This document shows positions 24,245 through 33,562 of a DNA stretch of 53,091 nt, piece after piece. Position numbers and translations under genes: made by a program. The DNA is from Pseudobdellovibrionaceae bacterium (lineage in GTDB: Bacteria; Bdellovibrionota; Bdellovibrionia; Bdellovibrionales; Bdellovibrionaceae). The number at the start of each line of letters is the position of its first letter. The first letter of the stretch is position 1. The DNA is taken from NCBI GenBank assembly GCA_016785955.1, contig JAEUWH010000009.1, positions 1 through 53,091 on the forward strand. Reading direction: 5' to 3'. Below the pieces are notes generated by a model that saw only the letters and a list, made by a program, of their open reading frames with translations, made no database searches and was not told where the DNA came from.

Positions 24245-25231
24245 ATGGAAATTCAAAACTCGGCGGATCGTGTTGTTACATGGCGCGCGCTTTTATCTGT
24301 GTATATTGTGATCCCATTGATGGCGTTCGTGATGGCAGTGGATTTCTTTTTTTTAAATCGACAATTGAGTCGAGCACTGCCCGCGGATCCAGAAGATTGG
24401 GTAGCATTCCGTTTGCTATTCGTTTTGCCACACATTTTCGTTGGCAATTTCATCATGGCAGATCGTGGTTACCTGAATCACTACAAACCGATACGCTATA
24501 TTTCCGTTATTTTATTTTCGCTTCTTTTGTATCCTGCGTTTCGCTACACGGTGGGCGTTATTTATTTTTGGGTGCTGTTTGATATTTGGACTATTTGGCA
24601 CGGCTGTGGTCAGCAAATCGGTTTGAACCGAATGTTGGTGAAAAGAAATAGGGGGTTTTATAAAATATGGACTGTCGCCTATTTTTTTGTGATCTTGGTG
24701 GTTTATAGCCAAATGTATGTGTCGGTCGATTTTTTCAAAATGAACGAGTTGCGTATAGACGAACTCAGTAAATCTATATTGGTGGGTTTAGGTCTGCTTT
24801 TATTTGGTTCCAGTTTTTTATTTTCATCGTCAGACGTAAAGTGGTCACATTCGATCAGTATGGCCAATGGCTCATTGCCAGCGTTTGGTTGTATTGCGCT
24901 GTACTTAAATTACCCTCTATTTGCTATTATCGCTTTTCGCGTGGTTCATGATGTGACCGCGCTTTATATTTATTGGGTTCATGATGTAAACCGCAATCAG
25001 CAGGCATCGCACAATTGGTTTCACAAGTTATCGTCCTATTTGCCGATACCTGCGACTTTTAGAATGCTAGTGATTGCATTTAGTGCTGCGGCGATTGTAT
25101 CAATTTATCAGGATAGAAACTGGGTCGTTCAGTATGTGGCAATTAGTTTTTCATTGTTTCACTACATAGTTGAGACATTCATCTGGCGTCGGGAAAGTTT
25201 GCATCGGCAGTACGTGCCTTTTGTTTCGTAA
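24245..25231 (+). CDS. Polytopic membrane protein with conserved-looking His clusters
   Basis: 328 residues, about eight membrane segments. Histidine-bearing motifs sit at or beside helices: VLPHIFVGNF, IWTIWHGCGQQIGLNR, VVHDVTALYIYWVHDVNRN, ISFSLFHYIVETFIWR. Spacing of His, Asp and Glu across helices recalls membrane di-iron or haem-binding enzymes, but I cannot name the family. No catalytic role is claimed. It is a separate unit with no clear Shine-Dalgarno (GGGGAGAG lies too far). Confidence 0.6.
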   Translation: MEIQNSADRVVTWRALLSVYIVIPLMAFVMAVDFFFLNRQLSRALPADPEDWVAFRLLFVLPHIFVGNFIMADRGYLNHYKPIRYISVILFSLLLYPAFRYTVGVIYFWVLFDIWTIWHGCGQQIGLNRMLVKRNRGFYKIWTVAYFFVILVVYSQMYVSVDFFKMNELRIDELSKSILVGLGLLLFGSSFLFSSSDVKWSHSISMANGSLPAFGCIALYLNYPLFAIIAFRVVHDVTALYIYWVHDVNRNQQASHNWFHKLSSYLPIPATFRMLVIAFSAAAIVSIYQDRNWVVQYVAISFSLFHYIVETFIWRRESLHRQYVPFVS

Positions 25232-25349
25232 GAATTTCTGCATGTTACAGAACGCACAGAAATTTCAGAAAAACCTTCCAATCTGTAGGCATTGCTTTAC
25301 AGTTAAGGTTGGCGTGCATGGCAACACTTAACCAGGAAAGGTCAGCGGA

Positions 25350-25976
25350 TTGGCGAAGAGTCATTTTGTCGAGGCCCTAGAGCGAATCAACCACGCGGTC
25401 GACCGTGGGGATTTGACTTTACGGGATATTTTTATTTTGCTTGGTGAAAAAGGTCATTTAATCCTGATTTTGTTTTTGAGTGTGCCTTTCTTGCAACCTG
25501 TACCTTTGTTGGGGCTATCGACTCCTCTAGGGACTTTGATTGTCATCGTCGGTTATTATTTTTTAGTCGAAAAGCCCCCCTGGCTGCCACGGCGGTTTGA
25601 AAACTTGGTCGTGTCGAAATCTATTTTGCACAAGACCATTGAGCTTATTTTAAAGATCTGGCGAATCCTGGAAAAAATCTTAAAACCTCGTTGGCCTCGT
25701 CTTCATGATGCGCGGTTCTTTCGGATCACAAATTTTGTGGTCGTGGCGGTTTCTGCGTTTTTACTGGCGTTGCCATTGCCCATACCATTCTCGAACACAG
25801 TCCCAACATTTTGTATCGTGTTAAATACCATAGGACAGCTAGAGGAGGATGGATTCGTTATATTTGCCAGTTTTATAGCCTTTTTCTTTTGTTCCCTCTT
25901 TTTTGCCGGTCTAGGGGCCGGGGTATATTTTGGTGTCGAGTATTTCGATAAACTGATTCCTCTTTTAAATTTTTGA
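25350..25976 (+). CDS. ExoD family membrane protein
   Basis: 208 residues starting at TTG 25350 after AGGAAAGG. ExoD-type proteins (PF06055 layout) have this size, a soluble N-terminus (ALERINHAVDRGDLTLRDI, GEKGHLILILFLSVPF) and a LPRRFENLVVSKSIL region between membrane helices, all present here. ExoD is linked to exopolysaccharide synthesis and alkaline tolerance in rhizobia, but the biochemical role is unknown. It overlaps or directly abuts the following transporter gene. Confidence 0.85.
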   Translation: MAKSHFVEALERINHAVDRGDLTLRDIFILLGEKGHLILILFLSVPFLQPVPLLGLSTPLGTLIVIVGYYFLVEKPPWLPRRFENLVVSKSILHKTIELILKIWRILEKILKPRWPRLHDARFFRITNFVVVAVSAFLLALPLPIPFSNTVPTFCIVLNTIGQLEEDGFVIFASFIAFFFCSLFFAGLGAGVYFGVEYFDKLIPLLNF

Positions 25977-26020
25977 CTTATACTGGGGCTATCACCTCTC
26001 ACGCCAATTGGTTTGGATTC

Positions 26021-27292
26021 ATGGGACACGATTTCTACAAAGATCAAAAATTTGGTAAGTCATTGAAACTGAGTTTGATTGATGGACTGCTGTATTCCAT
26101 TATGGTCGGTGCGGGCGAGTCCTATTTGCCGGCTTATGCGCTGAGTTTGGGGTACAGCGAAGTGGCGGCCGGGGTGTTGACCAGCTTGCCGTTAATTACC
26201 GGGGCGTTCCTGCAATTGTTTACGCCGGCGCTGGTGCAGAAGACAAAAAAACCAAAACGCTGGATGGTTCTATCGGCCGCTTTGCAAGCGATGATTTTTT
26301 TACCATTGATTTATTTTGAAACCCATCATCGACCAAATTTTTGGATTTTGATTTTGATCTTCACCCTCTATTGGACCAGTGGATTTTCGATTAATCCGTA
26401 TTGGACCCATTGGATGAATCATTTGGTCCCCGATGCGATCAAGAATCAATATTTTTCACTCCGATCGCGGGTGGCACAGATTGGGGTTTTGATTGGACTT
26501 GTGGGCGGTGGGTTGTCACTGCATTACAAAGTTGAAATTGGTCCGTTTTCGGGAGTCTTTACTTTTTTGTTTTTGCTCGCCTTTGTCTGTCGGATCATTT
26601 CTAGTTTTGTCCTCAGTCAGAAAGAGTACGTGGTGGATTGGGATAGCACGGTCACGAAAGAACAAGTTTCATTCCGAGACTACTATAATTTTATCATGTC
26701 GGGTAGTGAGGCGAGCCGATTTATCCTGAGTCTTTTTCCGTTTTATGCATGTGTGTATATTTCATCACCTTTTGTGGCTCCGTTTTTTCTATCGCACGTG
26801 AAGCTGGATTATTCGGACTATATGGGAGCCTTGATCGCATTGTTGTTCGGTAAGATACTGGGTGCGCTGTTTTTAGAGCGAATCGGCAAGACGTGGGACT
26901 CCAAGCAGATATTCTTTTGGGGCGTCTTTCTGATCTCGCCGGGACCGATGTTTTGGGGGCTATCAAAAAACTATCTATTCATTTTAGGACTACAATTCGT
27001 CAGTGGTTTTGCCTGGGCATTTTACGAAGTGGGCACGCAGTTGTTGTTGTTTAAAAATCAAAATATCAAAAATCGAATTTCATTCGTATCATTGTATAAT
27101 TTTGTGATGTCTGTGGCCGTGATCCTGGGAACGTTTATCGGGGCCAGTTTTATTAGAAACTTTTCCCCGACCTACCAGAATTTTATTACATTATTTCTAC
27201 TGGGGGGATTTCTTAGAGTTGTATTCAGCGCCAATTTACTTCGTAAAGTCATGCTCAGAGAAACTCGCATGACGGATGAACAGGCTCGTTAG
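26021..27292 (+). CDS. Major facilitator superfamily transporter
   Basis: About 423 residues from ATG 26021; a TTG at 25973 overlapping the ExoD stop would add 16 polar residues. Twelve hydrophobic segments are visible. Loop 2-3 has VQKTKKPKRWMVL, a basic turn typical of MFS, and PYWTHWMNHLVP in the fifth helix region looks specific to the subfamily with N-terminal LIDGLLYSIMVGAGESYLPAYAL. Substrate unknown. Probably co-transcribed with the ExoD gene. Confidence 0.85.
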   Translation: MGHDFYKDQKFGKSLKLSLIDGLLYSIMVGAGESYLPAYALSLGYSEVAAGVLTSLPLITGAFLQLFTPALVQKTKKPKRWMVLSAALQAMIFLPLIYFETHHRPNFWILILIFTLYWTSGFSINPYWTHWMNHLVPDAIKNQYFSLRSRVAQIGVLIGLVGGGLSLHYKVEIGPFSGVFTFLFLLAFVCRIISSFVLSQKEYVVDWDSTVTKEQVSFRDYYNFIMSGSEASRFILSLFPFYACVYISSPFVAPFFLSHVKLDYSDYMGALIALLFGKILGALFLERIGKTWDSKQIFFWGVFLISPGPMFWGLSKNYLFILGLQFVSGFAWAFYEVGTQLLLFKNQNIKNRISFVSLYNFVMSVAVILGTFIGASFIRNFSPTYQNFITLFLLGGFLRVVFSANLLRKVMLRETRMTDEQAR

Positions 27293-27408
27293 TTACGCGA
27301 CGAGATTTTGACCAACGACTGCAGAGGACTAAGCTGAGCGAGCATGGCAGCAAATAAGTATACAGTGGTGTTGGTGGTGGTTTTTTTGAAAGAGAAAAAT
27401 CTAGCGAA

Positions 27409-28191
27409 TTAAAATGATTTTGCGATGAACGCTCGATGAAGAGCTTTGTCGGTGTACGTATCAACAGAGTTTAAAAGATCTTCCGGCGGATACCCTGAGG
27501 AAATTAAAATCCCTTGCACGGTTTTCGCTGTCTCGTCGACCTGGATGCGAACCCGCCAAGTTCGGTAGGCCAGCAGGGTTTGGTCGTCCAAAAAATAAAG
27601 ACGTTTCTTTTTTGAATCCAGCGGTTCGTATTCCATCTGATTCACGACAAAACCGCGCAATTGGGTGAGACCTTGTTCTTCGAGAAATTTTAGCTGTCGC
27701 AAGGCTAATTCGCTCCAAGAAAATGTGTATTTCTCGTTCATCGAATTTTCTAGCCAGCCTCGGCGTGCCTCTGGGTGGGCGTCGACATGAGGAATATAGG
27801 GCTTGATGTCTAAGATAGGTGTGGCGTTCAATAAATCGGAAGGCCCCACAGTCAGCCTGAGTCCCTCGATCGAGCGAAGCTCTAGGACACTCATGCCGAT
27901 TGGATTTGGTCGATAGGGCGAGCGGGTGGAAAAAACTCCGCGCTTGATATGACTCCCGCGTGGAGGAAGTACCATGGGATGCCACTGTGTATTTTTGTGA
28001 AAGTGAAACACAATCCAAATATGACTAAACCCATCCAGGTCTCGCAATGCCTCATGAAACTGAAAGCCCTCGTGCAATTGTATGACGCCAGCGGTGTCGA
28101 TCAAAAGTGGATTCGGTTGTCGGGGTGCTTCGTTGGGATGTTCTAACGAGCTATGGAAATAGCCAATGGGTTGAAAGTTCAAATTATCCAT
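27409..28191 (-). CDS. trmO: tRNA (adenine-N6)-methyltransferase TrmO family (TsaA-like)
   Basis: About 260 residues from ATG 28189-28191; the frame runs 30 codons further upstream, but only this start gives the normal N-terminus (MDNLNFQPIGYFHS). Family motifs are clear: PRQPNPLL, LDGFSHIWIVFHFHKN, GVFSTRSPYRPNPIGMSVLEL (SAM-binding beta barrel) and DLLNATPILDIKPYIPHVDA. It uses SAM to N6-methylate t6A37 in tRNA. It overlaps the SPOUT methyltransferase gene by 8 bp in an operon with metG, all serving translation. Confidence 0.92.
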   Translation of the reverse strand: MDNLNFQPIGYFHSSLEHPNEAPRQPNPLLIDTAGVIQLHEGFQFHEALRDLDGFSHIWIVFHFHKNTQWHPMVLPPRGSHIKRGVFSTRSPYRPNPIGMSVLELRSIEGLRLTVGPSDLLNATPILDIKPYIPHVDAHPEARRGWLENSMNEKYTFSWSELALRQLKFLEEQGLTQLRGFVVNQMEYEPLDSKKKRLYFLDDQTLLAYRTWRVRIQVDETAKTVQGILISSGYPPEDLLNSVDTYTDKALHRAFIAKSF

Positions 28192-29011
28192 TTGTGCCTG
28201 GGAGCATTGAGGCTGATGCCAGACGAGTTTTGTGCTCTGTGAATTGTTTGGCAAATTCATAAATAAAAATACTGGCGGCATTGGCTACGTTGAGCGAGTT
28301 CTTAATTCCTTGTAAAGGCACCTTGCGTGTTTCATGGCAGGACTCGATCACTTGGGGATCCATACCAAAACGTTCGTTGCCAAAAATAAAAACAGTTTTT
28401 TTATCAAATGCAAACGGCTTTTCCAAATCCATGGCATGACTGGTGGTCTCGGCCGCGATGACGTAATATCCTTGTGATTTTAAATCATGAACCAGATCCA
28501 AACACTTGGGATGCGTTTCCCAACAGACGTAGTCATGACTGCCCAACGTGGTTTTCTGTGTTTTAGGGTTCGAGGGATCTGGCGAGTATCCAGCTAAAAT
28601 AATTTTCTCGATGTTAAAGGCTTCGCTCGTACGAAATACCGATCCGACATTGAAACTGCTGCGAATGTTGTCTAGAACGATGACCAGCGGGATAGGATTT
28701 TTTTTCTTTTCAATTTTATGTGCTTCATTGTTTTCATCTTTGTTGAAGATGATAAAGTCTTCGTCTTTGAGGTTTTTATTCAAGTACCGTTCAATAGGAA
28801 CGATCCAGTATAAAAAGTCGCGCAGGGGCATGTCTTTTTTTAAATGCAAATGAATGGAGTATATCTTAAAAAGTTCAACATCCTTGTGATCTTTAAATAC
28901 CTTCAGGGCTTCGATCAGCTGATCAAAAAGAGGTGTCTCAAATCCCGTGTGTGGATGGCTCTTCTCGATTTGCAAGAAGAGCTCATGAATCCGTTCGATT
29001 TTTCGGTTCAT
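28184..29011 (-). CDS. SPOUT (TrmH/SpoU) RNA 2'-O-methyltransferase
   Basis: 275 residues. The first 95 are a helical extension. Then come the three SPOUT motifs: DNIRSSFNVGSVFRTSEAF, VFIFGNERFGMD, and VPLQGIKNSLNVANAASIF, which form the SAM knot. It transfers a methyl group to a ribose 2'-OH in tRNA or rRNA; the target is not readable from sequence. The stop of metG and this start share a TAATG junction, and the 3' end overlaps trmO. Confidence 0.92.
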   Translation of the reverse strand: MNRKIERIHELFLQIEKSHPHTGFETPLFDQLIEALKVFKDHKDVELFKIYSIHLHLKKDMPLRDFLYWIVPIERYLNKNLKDEDFIIFNKDENNEAHKIEKKKNPIPLVIVLDNIRSSFNVGSVFRTSEAFNIEKIILAGYSPDPSNPKTQKTTLGSHDYVCWETHPKCLDLVHDLKSQGYYVIAAETTSHAMDLEKPFAFDKKTVFIFGNERFGMDPQVIESCHETRKVPLQGIKNSLNVANAASIFIYEFAKQFTEHKTRLASASMLPGTNG

Positions 29012-31071
29012 TATTTAATTTTCTGTCCTGGTTTTGCGCCCGAGTCCGGGCTAAGAATAAACAAATCAGTTCCACCGGCACCCGCCGCAAGAACCATCCC
29101 TTCAGACATACCAAATTTCATTTTACGTGGTTCAAGGTTGGCCACGATCACCGTCAATCGGCCTTTCAAATCTTCTGGTTTGTATGCCGAACGAATCCCC
29201 GCAATGATCTGTCGAGTTTCTTCACCCAGACTGACTTTTAGACGCAATAATTTATCCGCCTCGGGAATGATCTCGGCATCGATGATTTGCGCGACTCGCA
29301 AATCGACCTTCATAAAATCGTCGATTGAAATTTTACCGTTGTTTTCAGCAGTAGGCTTTGTTTCCACTTGCGTGACTCCTTGAGTTCCTGTTTTTGCTTT
29401 TGCTTTTAAAGCCGACAATTTTTCCGCAACGCTTTTTGCCTCGTCCATCATGGATTTAATATTTTTAGGATCTATGCGAGTCATTAAATGTTGGTAGGGC
29501 TGAATGGTTTTACCTTGGATCAAGGTGTGTACTGATTTAAACTCGGTGTAATTTTTTTCGCCGAATAAGTGAGCGACTTTTTCACTGAACGCCGGCAGTA
29601 CGGGCGTTAGATAAATGGAAATAATCCGAAATAAATTCAGCGTGGTTGTTAACACCTGCTGTGTCAGGGCCGGGTCGGTCGTGACCAATTTCCACGGCGC
29701 GTGGTCGTCAAAGTATTTATTGGCTTTGTCGGTGATTAATCGCACTTCGTTTGTGACTTTGAAATAATCCCGATCTGCATAAAATTTTTCGATAGACTCG
29801 CACGCGGCCTGGGCCTCTTTCAGGATTTTAAGGCCGGTCTCTTCGGGTTCGGTCATCTGGGAATCGAAATTCTTATTCAACATCTGCGCACCACGCGAAC
29901 CCAGATTTGTAATCTTGCCGACTAGATCCGAGTTCACTTTGCCCTGGAAGTCCTCTAGATTAAAATCCATGTCTTCAACTTTGGCGTTTAGTTTGGTGGC
30001 CAAATAGTAGCGAGCGTACTCGGGCGCCAGATGATTCAAGTAGGTGCGAATGGAAATAAAATTCCCGCGTGATTTGCTCATGCGCTCGCCGTTCAAGGTG
30101 ATAAATCCATGCGCATGCACGGCGGTCGGAGTGCGAAAATCAGCACTTTTTAAAAGTGCGGGCCAGAATAAGGTGTGGAAATAGGTAATGTCTTTGCCAA
30201 TGAAATGATAGACTTCGGCTTTGTCTTCGGTGCGCCAATAGTCATCAAAGGATTTGCCATTTAATGCGCACCATTTTTTTGTCGAAGAGATATATCCCAT
30301 TGGGGCGTCCACCCAGACATAGAAAAATTTGCTATTGTTGGTGTCGGGAATGGGAAAACCAAAGTAAGGTGCATCACGCGAGATATCCCAATCTCGAAGT
30401 GGCTCATGGGTGAACCACTCCATCATTTTGGCACTGACCTCGGCTTGGGTATGATTCGGTAGCCACTGAATGAGATAGTCTTTGAAATCATTCAATTTGA
30501 AAAAATAATGATCCGAAGATTTTTTTACGGGCGTTGTTCCACATAAATAACAGTGAGGGTTTTTCATTTCGCCCGGGGTGTAGGTGGCGCTGCACACTTC
30601 ACACGAGTCACCATACTGGTCTAAAGCTTCGCAGTTAGGGCAGGTGCCTTTTACAAAACGATCGGGCAGAAACATTTTGTCGTGGGGACAATATAGCTGC
30701 TCGATAGGGCGAACGGCAATATGACCTTTGGCTTTCATTTTATGGTAAAACTCTTCGCAGAGTTCTTTGTTCTCGGGAGAATTTGTTGAATAGTAAATAT
30801 CGTGATGGATCAAAAGATCTTTAAAATCTTTTTCATGCTCTTGATGGGCTCGTCCAATGAGCTGTTCGGGGGTGATGCCCTCTTCACGAGCGCGGATCAT
30901 GATGGGGGTGCCATGAGTGTCATCGGCGCAGATAAATACACAATCATGTCCACTCATTCGATGCGCGCGAATCCAAATATCAACTTGAAGGTGTTCCAGG
31001 AAATGCCCTAAGTGAACCTCTCCATTAGCATAGGGAAGAGCGGCAGTGGCGAGAATTTTCTTTGTTTTCAT
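29011..31071 (-). CDS. metG: Methionyl-tRNA synthetase
   Basis: 686 residues with GAGG before ATG. HIGH-class signature HLGH near residue 20, a four-Cys zinc knuckle (CPHDK, CPNC, CEVC, CYLC) typical of the type with a double knuckle, KMSKS as RMSKSRGNF, and a C-terminal EMAP/Trbp111-type tRNA-binding domain (DDFMKVDLRVAQIIDAEIIPEADKLL..) after a Lys/Ala linker. It charges initiator and elongator tRNA with methionine. It heads the operon metG-SPOUT-trmO. No T-box or S-box is seen upstream. Confidence 0.97.
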   Translation of the reverse strand: MKTKKILATAALPYANGEVHLGHFLEHLQVDIWIRAHRMSGHDCVFICADDTHGTPIMIRAREEGITPEQLIGRAHQEHEKDFKDLLIHHDIYYSTNSPENKELCEEFYHKMKAKGHIAVRPIEQLYCPHDKMFLPDRFVKGTCPNCEALDQYGDSCEVCSATYTPGEMKNPHCYLCGTTPVKKSSDHYFFKLNDFKDYLIQWLPNHTQAEVSAKMMEWFTHEPLRDWDISRDAPYFGFPIPDTNNSKFFYVWVDAPMGYISSTKKWCALNGKSFDDYWRTEDKAEVYHFIGKDITYFHTLFWPALLKSADFRTPTAVHAHGFITLNGERMSKSRGNFISIRTYLNHLAPEYARYYLATKLNAKVEDMDFNLEDFQGKVNSDLVGKITNLGSRGAQMLNKNFDSQMTEPEETGLKILKEAQAACESIEKFYADRDYFKVTNEVRLITDKANKYFDDHAPWKLVTTDPALTQQVLTTTLNLFRIISIYLTPVLPAFSEKVAHLFGEKNYTEFKSVHTLIQGKTIQPYQHLMTRIDPKNIKSMMDEAKSVAEKLSALKAKAKTGTQGVTQVETKPTAENNGKISIDDFMKVDLRVAQIIDAEIIPEADKLLRLKVSLGEETRQIIAGIRSAYKPEDLKGRLTVIVANLEPRKMKFGMSEGMVLAAGAGGTDLFILSPDSGAKPGQKIK

Positions 31072-31257
31072 GCGTAGATACCTCAGTATTGTCTGATCCT
31101 ACAAATCCACGCATCGAGACTCAATAAATTTTATTATGATGTTGAAAATAAAAAAGTTTGCGCACAGCTAAATAATGATTCCTCTTGAAATCTCAGCGGT
31201 CATGGCCCTTCGATCATTGAGTGAAATCCGCAGTAGAGCCGTGCAAGCATGGTTAAA
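31072..31257. other. metG leader and upstream spacer
   Basis: Minus-strand leader of metG with GAGG about 9 nt before its start. Otherwise AT-rich near the gene and without recognisable elements. Confidence 0.35.
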
Positions 31258-31440
31258 AGCGCTCTCGAGAGGGGGGGCGGCGGATATTGAATCGAGAGCG
31301 ATGAATATTTAGGGGTGATGGTTATTTAAGCAAACCTGCAGAGGCAGGCTCTCGAGCTGGAGAGCGAGACGTCTTGACACAGGAGGCGCGGGGGGGCGGT
31401 GCCTCTGATGGCTGCGCTACCTCAAGGGGGGGCGCCGAGC
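31258..31440. repeat. G-rich cluster with three G7 tracts and nested inverted repeats
   Basis: Three tracts of exactly seven G followed by CG are found at 31271-31277, 31390-31396 and 31426-31432. CGCTCTCGA (31260-31268) pairs with TCGAGAGCG (31292-31300), enclosing the first tract. CCTGC/GCAGG (31335-31339, 31344-31348) and GCTCTC/GAGAGC (31348-31353, 31360-31365) form further hairpins. GAGGC/GCCTC (31383-31387, 31401-31405) encloses the second tract. GC content is far above the flanks. No gene is seen on either strand. A structured RNA, a recombination or repeat element, or quadruplex-forming DNA are options. Confidence 0.6.
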
Positions 31441-31478
31441 TGCGTGTTTAAAGAATCAGCTGAAAACCGTTTCTTTTT

Positions 31479-31991
31479 TTACTTTAACTCGATGGTTGTT
31501 TTATCAGACTTAATTTCAGGTTTTAATTGAAGTTCGCCGATGAGTATCACGGTCTCGATATTTTTAATCTTTTTGTAAGCTGAAAAATCGAGAATCAGGC
31601 GGGTGTTTAATACGGGCTTTGAGCAAGTTACATCGTATTGAGCAACAAAGTCCGCATGAGATTTCTGCTTTTCATCGGGTACCATGGCAATTTTTTTTAT
31701 GGCAAATACGCATAAAGAGCTTGCGTCAAATTGCACGTAGTTAGCAATTTTTGATTCAAAATCAGCGGTCGTATCTGTCACTTTCTTCTTGTCTTGGTCG
31801 GATTTAGGTTCGTGCTCAAAACCAAGAATACTGTCAGCTGGTGATTTGAATTCGACTTGTCCTTTTAGGTTGTCAAATGCGATCGATAGGTGTGCATGGC
31901 CATGACTGTGAGCATGGTAGGCACGTTGAGGTTTTTTATGTGCCCAACTGCCGATACTGAAACATAGAATTAAAAAAAGAATAGGTTTCAT
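31479..31991 (-). CDS. ZrgA/DUF2796-like zinc-related secreted protein
   Basis: 170 residues, signal peptide MKPILFLILCFSIGSWA followed at once by a His-rich N-terminus (HKKPQRAYHAHSHGHAHLS). The hallmark of the ZrgA (DUF2796) family follows: LSIAF, VEFKSPADSILGFEHEPKS, and ends with beta strands. ZrgA in Vibrio is a periplasmic zinc-uptake-linked protein. Metal binding by the His run is likely; the metal is inferred, not seen. It is the third gene of a minus-strand operon. Confidence 0.85.
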   Translation of the reverse strand: MKPILFLILCFSIGSWAHKKPQRAYHAHSHGHAHLSIAFDNLKGQVEFKSPADSILGFEHEPKSDQDKKKVTDTTADFESKIANYVQFDASSLCVFAIKKIAMVPDEKQKSHADFVAQYDVTCSKPVLNTRLILDFSAYKKIKNIETVILIGELQLKPEIKSDKTTIELK

Positions 31992-32449
31992 TAGTGATGT
32001 CCTTCCTCGCCTTCAGGCATTTGTAGAGTAAACGATTGAGTTTCTTGTTGTCCGTTAGGGTCGGTAAGAGTAATGCGGATCTCCCACAGTCCACCCATGA
32101 CGAAGTACACATTGCTGACGACATACTGGCCAGTCAGGGCTTTACCTTGACTGTCGATCGATCTATTTACGTGCGTAGGTGCAGATCCATGTCCCATATC
32201 CGGCATCCATAATTCAACATCGACTTGATCATTTGTATTGATCAGAGAATGATCTTTGGCATTGCGAATTTCTAAATTTAAAAAGGCTTCGTGTCCGACA
32301 ACGGGAGGAGCGGTTAGTTGAGCATGAATATGAAGCCCTTTGCTTTTATAGACCAGGTGAGCTTTTAACATATCGGGTGCTGTATGGTCGCCATGTGCCC
32401 AAGTTGAAAGGGAAGCTCCCATAACAAGTGCGAAAAAAAACTTTAGCAT
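31991..32449 (-). CDS. YtkA/FixH-like periplasmic metal-binding protein
   Basis: 152 residues after AGGAGTGATTTATG. Signal peptide MLKFFFALVMGASLSTWA; His-bearing N-terminus (HGDHTAP) and C-terminus (EGEEGHH). The body is a single beta-sandwich domain with DVELWMPDMGHGSAPTHVNR, the hallmark strand of YtkA/FixH-like proteins, and VYFVMGGLWEIRITL. FixH takes part in cation or copper delivery to cbb3 oxidase, but YtkA-like proteins vary. The Met/His content suggests copper or zinc binding. It shares a base with the ZrgA-like gene's start. A homologue lies across the divergent promoter. Confidence 0.85.
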   Translation of the reverse strand: MLKFFFALVMGASLSTWAHGDHTAPDMLKAHLVYKSKGLHIHAQLTAPPVVGHEAFLNLEIRNAKDHSLINTNDQVDVELWMPDMGHGSAPTHVNRSIDSQGKALTGQYVVSNVYFVMGGLWEIRITLTDPNGQQETQSFTLQMPEGEEGHH

Positions 32450-32466
32450 AAATCACTCCTTTAAAT

Positions 32467-33432
32467 TTAGTCCAACATCATTTGACTGCGGTTTAAAACA
32501 ATTTGTCCACGTTTATAGTAGCTACCTGAAGTGGGCAATTCCCAAAAACAGCTGTAGTAATATTTATCATCCATAAAGGCTTTGCCATTTGGGTGTCCCG
32601 CTTTTGGGAATTTAAACACACGTTTCGTTGGAGTTGGGGTTTTGTTAGAGGTCAAGATCGAATGGATTGAAAATTTCCAAATCGGGTTTCCATAAAAACT
32701 GGCGATCAGAGATTGGTGATCCGAAGAAATGCTGTCTAAACCAGGAGGGAGATCGTCGACCAGTTTTACAATGCGTTCATTTTCGATATCCACAACGGCT
32801 AAGCCGCGGAAAGCTTGCTTTTGATGAAGGCCAGTTACAGAGTAATTATCTAAAGCGACAAAGGCATAGTTGCCAGAAACCGTTACGTCTTGGGCCATAG
32901 ATTCCAGAGGTCCCTGAGAGATAAGTTCTAGTGGGGGAGATGCTTTTTTTGTGGAAAGATCAAAAAATGAAATGCCCAGGCGTCCATGAGCAATGACAAG
33001 TTTATTTTTGTAGAGTGCCATTCCGCGGGCATGTTGTTCATCGCCTAGACGCTGATCAAGGCTCAACGTGGAATAGACGGCTTTACGCTGTCGAGTGTGC
33101 ATGTCCCATTCTTCCAAGGCGCTGAATGTTAGTACATATGTCGAGTCATTGTGAGTTAAGATATCGACAACCGAGTCTAACGTGGCGACTTGGTACTCGT
33201 GCTGAGTTTGAATGTCGATCATGCGAACCTCGGCTGGCTGCGCTTTTCGGTCTGATGTCGATCCTGTGTGGTAGGCTCCAAAACCCGTATAAACATAATT
33301 TTGATCAGCACGGATGAAATTTCCACAGCTGGAAAGTTTTTCAACCGCTGACTTAATACGCTCTGAGTCTGGTTGGGCAGACGTCAGTAGAGTTCCAAAA
33401 GTGAATAAAATAGAAAAAGATAAGTTTTTCAT
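32467..33432 (-). CDS. Secreted beta-propeller-like protein
   Basis: About 321 residues. ATG 33430-33432 follows AGGA by 6 nt; a Met two codons earlier overlaps it. Signal peptide MKNLSFSILFTFGTLLTSAQ. The rest shows repeated blade-like strands (NYVYTGFGAYHTG, VVDILTHNDSTYVLTF, NKLVIAHGRLGISFFD, GNYAFVALDNYSV, YYYSCFWELPTSG). It has two or three Cys only. No named family. It is the first gene of the metal-handling minus operon, opposite the thioredoxin-like gene. Confidence 0.7.
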   Translation of the reverse strand: MKNLSFSILFTFGTLLTSAQPDSERIKSAVEKLSSCGNFIRADQNYVYTGFGAYHTGSTSDRKAQPAEVRMIDIQTQHEYQVATLDSVVDILTHNDSTYVLTFSALEEWDMHTRQRKAVYSTLSLDQRLGDEQHARGMALYKNKLVIAHGRLGISFFDLSTKKASPPLELISQGPLESMAQDVTVSGNYAFVALDNYSVTGLHQKQAFRGLAVVDIENERIVKLVDDLPPGLDSISSDHQSLIASFYGNPIWKFSIHSILTSNKTPTPTKRVFKFPKAGHPNGKAFMDDKYYYSCFWELPTSGSYYKRGQIVLNRSQMMLD

Positions 33433-33562
33433 GAACATTCCTTTGTTGGATTTGTTGGAGTTTAAGGTCTTAGCAAAGAAAGTTGAGCTTGGCGAGTGGG
33501 AAGCGGGAGCGCCATAAAACGAAATTCTCCCTTTTTTTGAGCAAATCAGCTAAGACAGTGGT
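33433..33562. promoter_or_regulatory. Divergent promoter region of the two metal-handling operons
   Basis: 130 bp separate the two leading ATGs, so both operons must start transcription here and could share an operator. I see no strong -10/-35 pair or clear palindrome. Confidence 0.4.

Noticed and set aside
31141-31470. 4.5S, RNase P or tmRNA gene in the G-rich region
   Set aside because: Signature cores of all three are missing.
31072-31478. S-box/SAM or T-box leader for metG
   Set aside because: None of the conserved cores is present on the minus strand, though structure exists.
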